From the NCBI GenBank assembly GCA_938008435.1, contig CALLKK010000011.1:62001-126000 (forward strand): 64,000 nucleotides of DNA. Reading direction: 5' to 3'. Positions 7,567 to 16,688 of the stretch are shown here, in pieces. Source of the DNA: an uncultured Steroidobacter sp. Its GTDB lineage: Bacteria; Pseudomonadota; Gammaproteobacteria; Steroidobacterales; Steroidobacteraceae. The notes under the pieces are model-generated. The model did no database searches. It had not been told where the DNA came from and saw nothing but the letters and a program-made list of their open reading frames with translations. The position numbers and the translations under genes are program-made. Every line of letters begins with the position of its first letter. Position 1 is the first letter of the stretch.

Positions 7567-8856
7567 ATGCGCTCGCTCTTGAACAAGCCGGTCGTCGGTT
7601 GGGCTTTCTACGATTGGGCGAATTCGGCGTTCGCGACGACCGTGATGGTCGTCTTCTTCCCCGTCTTCTTCAAGCAATACTGGAGCGCCGATGTCTCGGC
7701 GCAGGAGAGCACGCTCAGGTTGGCGGTGGCAAATGGCGGCGCCAGCTTTCTGTTGGCCGTCCTGTCGCCGTTCCTGGGCGCGCTCGGCGATCGCGGCGGC
7801 GCGCGCGTGCGCTTCCTCGCAGCGTTCACGGTGCTCGGCGTGGCGGCGACGGCGGCGCTGAGCGCTGTGGGACAGGGCCAATGGCTGCTTGCGGCACTGC
7901 TCTTTGCGCTCGCATCCATCGGCTTTTGGGGCGGCATCATCTTCTACGACTCGCTCCTCATCGACGTCGCGCCGCGCGAGCGACTGGATACCGTGTCGGG
8001 CGCGGGTTACGCATTCGGCTATCTCGGCGGCGGCATCCTGCTTGCCATCAATGTGTGGATGACGCTCGATCCGCAGCGATTTGGGTTGGTGGATGCGGCC
8101 GCGGCGGTCAAAGCGTCGTTCGTGACGGTGGCGATCTGGTGGGCGCTCTTTTCGATCCCCACGTTCGTGTTCGTGCGCGAGCGTACGCACGGCACCGCTC
8201 ACACGCCCGTTGCGACGCTCATGCGCGACAGCTTCGCCGAGCTCGTGCGCACCTTCCGTCTGGTGCGTCGCTATCGCGCCGTGTGGATGTTTCTGTTGTC
8301 GTACTGGCTCTACATCGACGGCGTCAACACGATCCAGAAGATGTCCGTCGATTACGGCATGTCGATCGGCCTGGAAACCTCGAGCTTGATTCAGGCGATC
8401 CTGCTCGTGCAGTTCATCGGCTTTCCTGCTGCGCTCCTCTTCGGCTGGATCGGCCAGCGCATGAGTCCGATCGTCGGTATCTTCATCTGTATCGGCGTCT
8501 ATGCGCTCGTGACCGTGTACGCGACGCAGCTCCAAACGGCTGGCGAGTTCTTCGCCATGGCCATCGCGATCGGCTGCGTGCAGGGCGGTGTTCAGGCATT
8601 GAGCCGTTCTTACTATGGCCGGCTGATTCCGCACGAGCATGCCGGCGAGTTCTACGGCTTCTACAACATGATGGGGAAGTTCGCCGCCGTGCTAGGGCCG
8701 TTCCTGGTCGGCGTGACGGCGTTCGTGACGCAAAGCTCGCGAGCGGCGATCCTCTCGATCGTGATCCTCTTCGTTGCCGGAGCGCTCCTGCTGCGTGTGT
8801 CGGCGCGCCATGCGGCGGAGTCGGAATCCTCTACCGTCGAGACGGCACATCATTGA
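7567..8856 (+). CDS. MFS transporter, UMF1 (Atg22-like) family
   Basis: A 429-residue polytopic membrane protein with about twelve hydrophobic helices. The N-terminus (KPVVGWAFYDWANSAFATTV) is the hallmark of the UMF1/Atg22-like branch of the major facilitator superfamily; further matches are RERLDTVSGAGYAFGYLGGG and ALSRSYYGRLIPHEHAGEFY. Yeast Atg22 exports amino acids from the vacuole; bacterial substrates are unknown. It stands alone after prfC and ends in a palindromic hairpin that converges on mtfA. Confidence 0.87.
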   Translation: MRSLLNKPVVGWAFYDWANSAFATTVMVVFFPVFFKQYWSADVSAQESTLRLAVANGGASFLLAVLSPFLGALGDRGGARVRFLAAFTVLGVAATAALSAVGQGQWLLAALLFALASIGFWGGIIFYDSLLIDVAPRERLDTVSGAGYAFGYLGGGILLAINVWMTLDPQRFGLVDAAAAVKASFVTVAIWWALFSIPTFVFVRERTHGTAHTPVATLMRDSFAELVRTFRLVRRYRAVWMFLLSYWLYIDGVNTIQKMSVDYGMSIGLETSSLIQAILLVQFIGFPAALLFGWIGQRMSPIVGIFICIGVYALVTVYATQLQTAGEFFAMAIAIGCVQGGVQALSRSYYGRLIPHEHAGEFYGFYNMMGKFAAVLGPFLVGVTAFVTQSSRAAILSIVILFVAGALLLRVSARHAAESESSTVETAHH

Positions 8857-8866
8857 GGGTTACGGC

Positions 8867-8880
8867 GACGGCGCGCCGTC
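8867..8880. terminator. Palindromic hairpin between convergent transporter gene and mtfA
   Basis: A perfect 14-base palindrome, GACGGCGCGCCGTC, 10 bases after the transporter stop and 20 bases before the mtfA stop. The core ACGGCGCGCCGT recurs in the hairpin at 21601-21628. No U-run follows on either strand, so termination activity is inferred from position only. Confidence 0.4.
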
Positions 8881-8899
8881 TCCCGCATTCTGTCGCGTG

Positions 8900-9754
8900 C
8901 TAAGGCGTCACGGCGCTCGCTGTTTCGGATGTTTCCCAGCTCGCCGGATCGAGCCGGTAGTACTTGACAAGCTGTTCGTACAGCTTGCCATGCGCTTCGC
9001 GCAATGCCTGCGGCTGGTGGAAGAAGGTCTCGGTGGCGACCGCAAAGAATTCGGCGGGCTCCGTTGCGGCATACGGATCGAGCAACGTCTCTTGCCCGGC
9101 GTCTACTTGCTCGGCGAGCCGCTCGTACTCTGCCCAAAACGTCTCGGCCCACGCCTCGTATTCTGCTGCGCTGCCTAGCGCGGGGGCGCCGTCCATGGTC
9201 TCGTCTTCCATGTCGAGATAGTGCGCGAACTCGTGCAGGACGACGTTGACGCCCTCGTGCACCGACGCTTCGATGTCTTCCCACGAGAGGATGATGCGTT
9301 GCGCATCCCATGCTTGGCCCGCGAGCACGCGATGTCCTTCGGTGACGAGGCCATCTTCTTCGTCGCTCTCGTGAACGATGAAGGCGGTCGGATACACGAG
9401 GATCGACATCAGCTCGTCGTAGAAGTGCTTGCGCGGTACGCCGGGACGGTTGATCACCAACAGACAGGCGTAGGCGGCGATCACGACTCGCATCTCGTCC
9501 GTCACCGTGAGGTCATTGCAGCCGACGAATGTCTTCTCGCGTAGGAAGATGTGCATGATCTCGTGCAGGCGTGCGCGCAGCGGCTGCGGGATGCGTTCGT
9601 AGAACGGCATGTGCCGGCGCAGCCAGGGTTCCCATTCGGCGGGGACGGGCAGGCGCGCGAGAGTGCTGCGGCGTCTGGCGCGCAACATCGGGCCGAACGC
9701 GAACCAAAGCGCCGCGGCGAGCCCAAGAGCGAGCAGACAGACGAAGATCAGCAC
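8900..9754 (-). CDS. mtfA: Zinc-dependent peptidase MtfA (M90 family)
   Basis: A 284-residue protein with a metallopeptidase HEFAH motif near residues 172-176 (VNVVLHEFAHYLDMED) and a downstream Glu-rich AEYEAWAETFWAEYERL helix that supplies the third zinc ligand in this family. In E. coli MtfA is a peptidase that interacts with the sugar regulator Mlc. Here an N-terminal hydrophobic segment (residues 2-20) suggests a membrane anchor. Start is a GTG at 9754, four bases after the stop of the transglutaminase gene, so it is the last gene of the valS-MoxR-DUF58-transglutaminase run. Confidence 0.85.
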   Translation of the reverse strand: MLIFVCLLALGLAAALWFAFGPMLRARRRSTLARLPVPAEWEPWLRRHMPFYERIPQPLRARLHEIMHIFLREKTFVGCNDLTVTDEMRVVIAAYACLLVINRPGVPRKHFYDELMSILVYPTAFIVHESDEEDGLVTEGHRVLAGQAWDAQRIILSWEDIEASVHEGVNVVLHEFAHYLDMEDETMDGAPALGSAAEYEAWAETFWAEYERLAEQVDAGQETLLDPYAATEPAEFFAVATETFFHQPQALREAHGKLYEQLVKYYRLDPASWETSETASAVTP

Positions 9755-9758
9755 GGCG

Positions 9759-11726
9759 CTACGGACGCAGCTCGTTGACGAGGAATTTGAGCCGGCTCAG
9801 GTCCGACCGATTGGGCGCCGGTCCGTAGCGCAGGCCGACATAGATCGCGCGCGCTTCGTCGAGCTGGCGAGCGAGCTCGGGTCGTGCGGCGGCGATCCGC
9901 TTCAGATAATCGTTCGGTCCCTCGTAGTCGAGTCTAGGGAGCTTGGCTCTTGCGAACTTGCGGCAGAGCTCGTCATAAACGCGCAATAGCGGATCGCGGC
10001 TGCGCGGCCGGAAGCGCCAGGCGAGATAAGCCGAGAGAATTGCGAAGAACAGGCCGAGGGTGACCGCCATCGCAGTGCCGAGCTCGCGCCAGCCGACGTC
10101 GTCGAGCCCGACTTTGTCGCCGAGCCAGCGTTGCTGCGTTTCGCTGAACTCCACCACCTGATTGTTCCAGAAGTTGTTCACCGCATCCCACGCGAGGCGA
10201 ATGTTCGAGAGCACGCGATTCGTGCGCAGGATGCGTCCGGGGACGGGCTCGGCTTCAGACAATGCCGCATCGATGCCGCGTTCGATGCGCTCCGGCGCCA
10301 CCGCCGCAGTCGGATCGACACGTACCCAGCCCTCGCCATCGAGCCATACCTCCGACCACGCGTGCGCATCCGACTGCCGCACGATCAAATAGCCGCCGAG
10401 GGGGTTGTACTCGCCGCCGTGATAGCCTGTGACGACGCGCGCGGGGATGCCCGCAGCGCGCGCCAGTGCCGTGAATGCCGAGGCAAAGTGCTCGCAGAAG
10501 CCGCGCCGCGTGTTGAAGAGAAAATCGTCGACCGAATCGCGCTCGAGCCGCGGCGGCTCGAGCGTGTAGAAGTACTCCTCGTCGCGGAACAGCTTGAGCA
10601 CCGCCTGCACGAACGCGGCATCGCTGCCCGCCGCCGCGCGCAGCTTGCGCGCAAGCTCTTGTGTGCGCGGATTGCGTCCTTCGGGCAGGCGTAGCGCCGC
10701 CTTGCGCATGGCAGTCGGCAGCGGCTCGCGCACCGAATAGCTCGGCGAGGATTCGAGATCGAACGATGTCAGCGTCGAGATGGCCCCGCGTCGCGTGACG
10801 AGCTGCAGATCCGCCGTGCGCATCGTGGAGGCGGGCCAGCTCGTTACCATCTCGAGGCTGAAGACCCATGGCCGCTGATGCGGCTCGAGCGTGATGCGAT
10901 AGCGATACGGCTCGCCGGTCGCAACGACTTCCTGCGGAATGTAGAGCGGCAGCGAACGTCGCCATGTGCGGCCGTCGAACTCGTGCAGCACCGGGCCGCG
11001 CCAGTAGCGCTGTTGCGGCGGCGGCAGCGGGCCGTCGAATTTCACGCGAAAGGCGATCTCGCCCGATAGGCTGAGCTCGGAGACGTCGCCGGGCGAGAGC
11101 TCGTCGTCGAGCCCTGTCGTCGCCTGCGAGCGCGCGGGAATGGCCCAGAAGTTTCCGGGCAGGCGTGGGAAGAACAAGAACAGCAGCACCGCGAGCGGTA
11201 AGGCTTGCAGCAGCATGCGGCCGGTGAGACCGATCGCTTCGCGCACGGGCATCGCGAGCGTGGTCTGGTGCACACGCATCAACGTCGCCGTGAGCAGCCA
11301 AACGGTGCCGATCATGTACGGCAGCCGCAGGAGCTGCTGGTTGTAGAGAAACGCGGCGAAGAGCGCGAAGTAGCTGAGGAAGACGATGATGGTCAAATCG
11401 CGCGTGCTGCGCGTTTCGAGCAATTTCATGCCCGCCATCACGACGAGCAGCGCGGTGCCGGCTTCGACGCCGTTCAAGGTCCGGTAGGTGAACAGCACGC
11501 CGAGCAATGCGCAGAATGCGGCAAGCACGCGCAGCCATTTGGGCGGCAGCGCCCAACCTTTGATCTCGACGAATACGCGCAGCGTGAGCGCGCCGAACAG
11601 CAGCGCAGTCGCCCAGACGGCGAGATGCGGAATATGCGGGACGACTGCGAGCACGAGGCCGGCGCTCGTCCACAGGAGCTTGCGCCCGAACGGCGAGAGC
11701 TGCTCAAGCTTCAGTGCCGCGCTCAT
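9759..11726 (-). CDS. Membrane transglutaminase, TgpA type (DUF3488)
   Basis: A 655-residue inner-membrane protein. Its first 190 residues hold about six hydrophobic helices (DUF3488), then a periplasmic transglutaminase-like domain with a complete triad: Cys near 410 (RRGFCEHFASAF), His near 455 (SDAHAWSEVW) and Asp near 470 (VRVDPTAA). One helix follows near 560 and then a short cytoplasmic tail. In Pseudomonas TgpA is essential; its substrate is unknown. The ATG at 11726 overlaps the end of the DUF58 gene by 23 bases; the upstream extension was rejected because the usual N-terminus starts here. Confidence 0.9.
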   Translation of the reverse strand: MSAALKLEQLSPFGRKLLWTSAGLVLAVVPHIPHLAVWATALLFGALTLRVFVEIKGWALPPKWLRVLAAFCALLGVLFTYRTLNGVEAGTALLVVMAGMKLLETRSTRDLTIIVFLSYFALFAAFLYNQQLLRLPYMIGTVWLLTATLMRVHQTTLAMPVREAIGLTGRMLLQALPLAVLLFLFFPRLPGNFWAIPARSQATTGLDDELSPGDVSELSLSGEIAFRVKFDGPLPPPQQRYWRGPVLHEFDGRTWRRSLPLYIPQEVVATGEPYRYRITLEPHQRPWVFSLEMVTSWPASTMRTADLQLVTRRGAISTLTSFDLESSPSYSVREPLPTAMRKAALRLPEGRNPRTQELARKLRAAAGSDAAFVQAVLKLFRDEEYFYTLEPPRLERDSVDDFLFNTRRGFCEHFASAFTALARAAGIPARVVTGYHGGEYNPLGGYLIVRQSDAHAWSEVWLDGEGWVRVDPTAAVAPERIERGIDAALSEAEPVPGRILRTNRVLSNIRLAWDAVNNFWNNQVVEFSETQQRWLGDKVGLDDVGWRELGTAMAVTLGLFFAILSAYLAWRFRPRSRDPLLRVYDELCRKFARAKLPRLDYEGPNDYLKRIAAARPELARQLDEARAIYVGLRYGPAPNRSDLSRLKFLVNELRP

Positions 11727-12768
11727 CGCTGTCGAACAAGGCAAGAGCTGTAAGGCAACGTTGCCGGTGCGCGGCGCCCACATTCACTGGCAGCGTCACT
11801 GTCGGCAGCTTGAGCCCGAAAGCGCGGCCGGCAGCGTGCGCATCCTCGATCCAGCGGCAGAGTTGCGACAGTCGCGCTTCGACCGGCAGGCCAGGCAGGC
11901 TGTCCCAATCGAAGAGGTGCGAGGTCACGCTGGTACCCGCAAAGAGCTTTACTTGCAGTCCTTGCTCGCGCGCGTACGCCTTCCAGGCAATGCGTGCCGG
12001 CGAGTCGCCGGGGTGAAAGCTGCGCAAGCCGGCGAAGTCCTCGGCATCGCGCGCCATGTCCTGAGCCCCGCCGGTGTCGGTTGCGGTCAGGGGCGGCGGG
12101 CTCGTGCGCTCGCTCGGCCGCGGATAGGCGATCGTGCGCATGTTCATGTGCAGCACCGACCACGCACGAAACAGCCCGAACGGATGACGCGTCGCGACCT
12201 CGAAGTAGGGCAGCTGCAGATAACCGCGCGTGTGTGCCGGTACTGCAACGTCGAGCACGATGCGCCCGCCGGGCTCGATGCGCTGCGCGGGCGCCGTGCC
12301 GTTGTCGTTGGCAAGCGTGATTTCATAACGCGCGAGCGCCGAGGGATTCTCGATCGCGATGCGAAAGCGCGCCGTCTGTCCGGCGAAGACCGGCTCGCTG
12401 CCTGCCGCACGAATCTTGATGCCGGCGAGATTGCGATGGCTGTGGTGCATCGCCGTGAGTCCGAGCCCGCCGAGAATGAAGCACAGTGCGAGCGCCAGAT
12501 TGTTGCCGTAGTTCATGGCGCCCAAGAACATCGCAAACACCATGGCGCCATACGTGACGCCCAGGGCCGTCGGCAGGATGTAGACGCGCGTGCCGGGCAG
12601 CGTGAAGGGATCCGGATCGATGCCATGTCGCTTGCGCGTCCAGCGGCGAATGCTCGAACGCAGGGCGCGCCGGCCCCGCGGAGCGAGCCGCGCCAGCAGC
12701 GAGCGGCGCGGGCGAGCGGCCTCGGCCGTATTCGAAGAAGGCGGTCGGGGTGCGCTGCTCGTCGACAT
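11704..12768 (-). CDS. DUF58 domain protein
   Basis: A 354-residue protein with a basic N-terminus, two close membrane helices (about 60-105), a beta-rich middle and the DUF58 motif GLRSFHPGDSPARIAWKAYA near residue 250. DUF58 proteins often accompany MoxR ATPases and resemble von Willebrand A-like folds; their role is poorly known but linked to envelope integrity. It lies between the MoxR gene (44 bases upstream) and the transglutaminase gene (23-base overlap). The N-terminal 50 residues are Ser/Pro/Arg-rich and probably flexible. Confidence 0.87.
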   Translation of the reverse strand: MSTSSAPRPPSSNTAEAARPRRSLLARLAPRGRRALRSSIRRWTRKRHGIDPDPFTLPGTRVYILPTALGVTYGAMVFAMFLGAMNYGNNLALALCFILGGLGLTAMHHSHRNLAGIKIRAAGSEPVFAGQTARFRIAIENPSALARYEITLANDNGTAPAQRIEPGGRIVLDVAVPAHTRGYLQLPYFEVATRHPFGLFRAWSVLHMNMRTIAYPRPSERTSPPPLTATDTGGAQDMARDAEDFAGLRSFHPGDSPARIAWKAYAREQGLQVKLFAGTSVTSHLFDWDSLPGLPVEARLSQLCRWIEDAHAAGRAFGLKLPTVTLPVNVGAAHRQRCLTALALFDSDERGTEA

Positions 12769-12812
12769 ACGCGCGTCGCGCTAGCGCCGTGACGTCGCCG
12801 TCCGTTTGCGGT

Positions 12813-13769
12813 TCATGGCACCGGCACGGCCTTCAATACGAGCTCGCCCACTTCGGCTGCAGTGCGCGCGATCGACTCGTCTTTGGGTTTCAGCCGATGG
12901 CCGACGACGGACGCGAGCACTGCCTGCACGTCTTCGGGTACGACACCAGGATGCCCATGGATCAGCGCCCATGCCTGTGCGGCGCGCAGCAGCGCGATTG
13001 CCGCGCGCGGCGACAAGCCCGTCTCGAAGTGCGGCGTCTCGCGCGTGAAGCGCACGATCGCTTGAACGTAGTCGAGCAGGGCGTCGGCGACGTGCACTTT
13101 GGGAACCATCGTCTGCAGGAACAACAGCTGCTGCGGCAGCAGGGTGGGGGAGAGCGTCGCGAGCAGATCGCGACGATCTTGGCCCATGAGCAGCTCGCGC
13201 TCGAGCGCGGCGTGGGGATAACCGAGCTCGATGCGCATGAGAAATCGATCGAGCTGCGACTCGGGCAGCGGAAAGGTGCCGATCTGATAGACGGGATTCT
13301 GCGTTGCGATGACGAAGAAAGGCGCTGGCAACGGATAGGTCTGCCCGTCCGCCGTCACCTGATGCTCTTCCATTGCCTCGAGCAATGCGCTTTGCGCTTT
13401 CGGCGTGGCGCGATTGACCTCGTCGGCGAGGACGAGCTGCGAGAATACCGGCCCCTTGTGAAAGCGAAACGCGCTCGTCTCGCGATCGAAGATCGACACG
13501 CCGATGATGTCGGCGGGCAACAGATCGCTCGTGAATTGGATGCGCTGATAGGACAGCCCGAGCGATTCGGCGAGCGCGTGCGCAAGCGTCGTCTTGCCGA
13601 CGCCCGGAATGTCCTCGATCAGCAAGTGTCCGCGCGCGAGCAGGCAGGTCAGGCACAGCCGGATCTGATGCTCCTTGCCCAGGATCACGCGATTGAGCTG
13701 CGCGATCGTGACCGCGACGAGATCGACGGGATCGGCTTGCGTGAGGAGCGTCGGAACCGGCGAGTCCAT
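12813..13769 (-). CDS. MoxR-family AAA+ ATPase
   Basis: A 318-residue AAA+ protein of the MoxR group, thought to act as a chaperone in assembling protein complexes. Visible are Walker A (DIPGVGKTTLA), Walker B (LVLADEVNRA), sensor 1 (VIATQNP) and the lid motif SPRAAIALLRAAQAWAL. Start is the ATG at 13769, six bases after the valS stop, so it is very likely expressed from the valS transcript. Together with the downstream DUF58 and transglutaminase genes this is the conserved MoxR-DUF58-DUF3488 gene set. Confidence 0.93.
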   Translation of the reverse strand: MDSPVPTLLTQADPVDLVAVTIAQLNRVILGKEHQIRLCLTCLLARGHLLIEDIPGVGKTTLAHALAESLGLSYQRIQFTSDLLPADIIGVSIFDRETSAFRFHKGPVFSQLVLADEVNRATPKAQSALLEAMEEHQVTADGQTYPLPAPFFVIATQNPVYQIGTFPLPESQLDRFLMRIELGYPHAALERELLMGQDRRDLLATLSPTLLPQQLLFLQTMVPKVHVADALLDYVQAIVRFTRETPHFETGLSPRAAIALLRAAQAWALIHGHPGVVPEDVQAVLASVVGHRLKPKDESIARTAAEVGELVLKAVPVP

Positions 13770-13775
13770 GAATAG

Positions 13776-16568
13776 CTACTGCCTCGATTTGAGCAATCGC
13801 ACGCGGCCTTCTTGCTCTTCGATCTGCACGATCTGCTGAGTGAACTCGGCGATGCGCGCGCGCTCTTGATTGACGATCTCGGGCGGCGCGTTGGCGACGA
13901 AGTTCTGATTGGCCAGCTTCGCCTCGCACTTGGCGAGATCCTGACGGAGCTTGGCCTTGCGCTTGGCCAGGCGCGCGAGCTCGACGTCCACATCGTCGAT
14001 CAGACTTGCGAGCGGCGCATGCACGATGTGCCCGTCGACGATCTGCATCGCCGTCGGCGGCAGGTCGTCGTCGTTGGCAACGCGCGTGAGCTCGGTGGCA
14101 TTCGCCAGCGCCATGATGAGCTCGCGGTTGGCGTCGATCTCCTGCCAGGCCGCCTCGTTCGGCGCGATGACGAAGAGCGGCATTTGCCGCGACCGCGGCA
14201 CGTCAAGCTGACCGCGAATCTGGCGGGCACCAAGGATGACGGCCTGAATCGGCGCCATCGCGCGCTCGGCCTCCGCGTCGTGCGGGAAGTCCTCGGCGCG
14301 CGGATAGGGCTGGAGCATGATCGTCTCACCCGAGCGACGCGCGTACGGCGCGATGGTCTGCCAGATCTCTTCCGTGATGAACGGCATGAGCGGATGGAGC
14401 AGACGCAGATAGCCTTCGAGCACGACGGCGAGCGTCTCGCGCGTGGCCTGCTTCTGCTCGGGCGTCGCGCGCTCCGATTGCAGCGTCGGCTTGGAGAGCT
14501 CGAGGTACCAGTCGCAGTATTCGTACCACGCAAACTCATACAGAGCCTGCGCGGCGAGATCGAAGCGGTATTCGGCAATGCGCGCGCGCACGGTCTGGAT
14601 CGCCGCGCCCAGGCGCGAGCGAATCCACCGATCCGCGACGCTGAGCGAAGCGGCTGGAGCGGGCGAGGCGGCAACCGGTGCGTCCGCGACCTGCATCAGC
14701 ACGTAGCGCGCGGCGTTCCAGAGCTTGTTGCAGAAGTTCTTGTAGCCTTCGACGCGCCCCAAGTCGAAGCGGATGTCGCGACCCATCGTCGCGAGCGCGC
14801 AGAAGGTAAAGCGCAACGCGTCGGTGCCGTAGGCGGGGATACCCTGTGGGAACTGCTTGCGCGTGTTCTTCTCGATGCGGTCCTTGAGGTGCGGCTGCAT
14901 CAAGCCGGTCGTGCGTTTCGCGACGAGGCCCTCGAGATCGATACCGTCGATCAGATCGAGCGGATCGATGATGTTGCCCTTGGACTTCGACATCTTGTCG
15001 CCGTGCTCGTCGCGAATGAGCCCGGTGATGTACACCTCCCGGAACGGTACGTCGCCGGCGAACTTCAGGCCCATCATGATCATGCGGGCGACCCAGAAGA
15101 AGATGATGTCGAAGCCGGTGACGAGCACGCTCGTCGGATAGAACGTCTTGAGCGCCTCGGTTTGCTCGGGCCAGCCGAGCGTCGAGAACGGCCAGAGCGC
15201 AGAGGAGAACCACGTGTCGAGCACGTCTTCATCGCGCTTGAGCGGGACGTCGCGGCCGTGGCGCGCACGCGCCTGAGCGCGCGCTTCTTCTTCCGAGCGG
15301 GCCACGAAGACATTGCCTTCCTCGTCGTACCACGCTGGAATCTGATGGCCCCACCAGAGCTGGCGACTGATGCACCAGTCCTGGATGTTGTACATCCATT
15401 GGAAGTACGTCTTCGCCCAGTTCTCCGGTACGAAGCGAATGCGTCCTTCCTCGACCGCTTTGATGGCGGGCTCGGCAAGCGGCTTGATCCGCACGTACCA
15501 CTGATCGGTGAGCCAAGGCTCGAGGATGGCGCCGCTGCGGTCGCCGCGCGGAATCTTGAGCTTGTGCGGCTCGATTCTCTCGAGCAGCCCGAGCGCGTCC
15601 ATGTCGGCGACGATGCGTTTACGCGCCTCGAAGCGGTCGAGGCCGCGATACTGAGGCGGCACGGCGTCGTTCAGCGCGGCATTCGCATCGAAGATGTTGA
15701 TGAGGGGTAAGTTGTGACGCTTGCCGATCTCGTAGTCGTTGAAGTCGTGGCCGGGCGTGATCTTGACGCAGCCCGAGCCGAACGCCGGATCGACGTACTC
15801 ATCGGCGATGATCGGAATGAGTCGATCCGCGAGCGGCAGACGGATCTGTTTGCCGATGAACGCCTTGTAGCGTTCGTCCTCGGGGTGAACGGCCACCGCG
15901 GTATCGCCGAGCATCGTTTCGGGGCGCGTCGTGGCGACGACGACATGACCCGAGCCGTCGGCGAGCGGATAACGGAAGTGCCAGAGCGAGCCCGGCTCAT
16001 CCTCGCCGGTCATCACTTCGAGATCCGACAGCGCCGTGTGCAGCACCGGATCCCAGTTGACGAGGCGCTTGCCGCGATAGATCAAGCCTTCCTCGTAGAG
16101 CGAGACGAATACTTCGGTTACGGCGCGCGAAAGGCCTTCGTCCATCGTGAAGCGGTCGCGGGTCCAGTCGACCGAGTTGCCGAGGCGCCGTTCCTGGCGC
16201 GAGATCGTGTCGCCCGATTGCGCCTTCCACTCCCAGACTCGCTTGACGAACGCTTCGCGCCCGATGTCGCGCCGGTGCAGACCTTCGGCGTTCAGCTGAC
16301 GCTCGACCACCATCTGCGTGGCGATGCCCGCGTGGTCGGTGCCCGGCTGCCAGAGGGTGTTGTAACCCTCCATGCGATGCAGGCGCGTGAGCGCATCCAT
16401 CAGCGTGTGCTGGAAGGCATGGCCCATGTGCAGCGTCCCCGTGACATTCGGGGGCGGAATCATGATGCAGTAGGGTTTTCCCTTCCCCGAGGGTGCGAAC
16501 CATCCGTGCGATTCCCAGCGCTCGTAGATGCGCTGCTCGATTTGCTTCGGATCGTAGGTTTTTTCCAT
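13776..16568 (-). CDS. valS: Valyl-tRNA synthetase
   Basis: A 930-residue class I aminoacyl-tRNA synthetase charging tRNA-Val. The HIGH motif is HMGH at residues 47-50 (PPNVTGTLHMGHAF), KMSKS is near residue 525 (DKMSKSKGN), the editing domain lies between them (TTRPETMLGDTAVAVHPED), and the C-terminal 65 residues form the tRNA-binding coiled-coil arm. Length is normal. A perfect -10 hexamer and an 11-base-period direct repeat sit directly upstream. It follows holC, as in other gammaproteobacteria, but a 120-base gap and its own promoter suggest separate transcription. Confidence 0.97.
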   Translation of the reverse strand: MEKTYDPKQIEQRIYERWESHGWFAPSGKGKPYCIMIPPPNVTGTLHMGHAFQHTLMDALTRLHRMEGYNTLWQPGTDHAGIATQMVVERQLNAEGLHRRDIGREAFVKRVWEWKAQSGDTISRQERRLGNSVDWTRDRFTMDEGLSRAVTEVFVSLYEEGLIYRGKRLVNWDPVLHTALSDLEVMTGEDEPGSLWHFRYPLADGSGHVVVATTRPETMLGDTAVAVHPEDERYKAFIGKQIRLPLADRLIPIIADEYVDPAFGSGCVKITPGHDFNDYEIGKRHNLPLINIFDANAALNDAVPPQYRGLDRFEARKRIVADMDALGLLERIEPHKLKIPRGDRSGAILEPWLTDQWYVRIKPLAEPAIKAVEEGRIRFVPENWAKTYFQWMYNIQDWCISRQLWWGHQIPAWYDEEGNVFVARSEEEARAQARARHGRDVPLKRDEDVLDTWFSSALWPFSTLGWPEQTEALKTFYPTSVLVTGFDIIFFWVARMIMMGLKFAGDVPFREVYITGLIRDEHGDKMSKSKGNIIDPLDLIDGIDLEGLVAKRTTGLMQPHLKDRIEKNTRKQFPQGIPAYGTDALRFTFCALATMGRDIRFDLGRVEGYKNFCNKLWNAARYVLMQVADAPVAASPAPAASLSVADRWIRSRLGAAIQTVRARIAEYRFDLAAQALYEFAWYEYCDWYLELSKPTLQSERATPEQKQATRETLAVVLEGYLRLLHPLMPFITEEIWQTIAPYARRSGETIMLQPYPRAEDFPHDAEAERAMAPIQAVILGARQIRGQLDVPRSRQMPLFVIAPNEAAWQEIDANRELIMALANATELTRVANDDDLPPTAMQIVDGHIVHAPLASLIDDVDVELARLAKRKAKLRQDLAKCEAKLANQNFVANAPPEIVNQERARIAEFTQQIVQIEEQEGRVRLLKSRQ

Positions 16569-16571
16569 GGG

Positions 16572-16590
16572 AAAACTCGGGCAAAACTCG
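16572..16590. repeat. Direct repeat over the valS transcription start
   Basis: AAAACTCG occurs at 16572-16579 and 16583-16590, so the two copies are 11 bases apart, one helical turn. They cover the predicted valS start site (near 16588) and the 5' leader. The second copy also lies inside a small inverted repeat, CGGGC/GCCCG (16578-16594). Confidence 0.5.
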
Positions 16591-16594
16591 CCCG

Positions 16595-16600
16595 ATTATA
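16595..16600 (-). promoter_or_regulatory. valS -10 element
   Basis: A consensus TATAAT on the minus strand followed by the discriminator CGGGCGAG. The predicted start near 16588 gives a leader of about 20 bases. No recognisable -35 hexamer lies 16-18 bases upstream. Confidence 0.55.
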
Positions 16601-16688
16601 GAGGGAAGCGGTGCGAACCTAGCGGAAAAAATCCGCGGCCGCAGGCTGTTTCACATCTTGCGCACAGCGCGGCGCGCGCTGCTCGCGC

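Noticed and set aside
13812..15710. A 632-codon open frame antisense to valS
   Set aside because: Same cause; valS on the other strand carries every catalytic motif.
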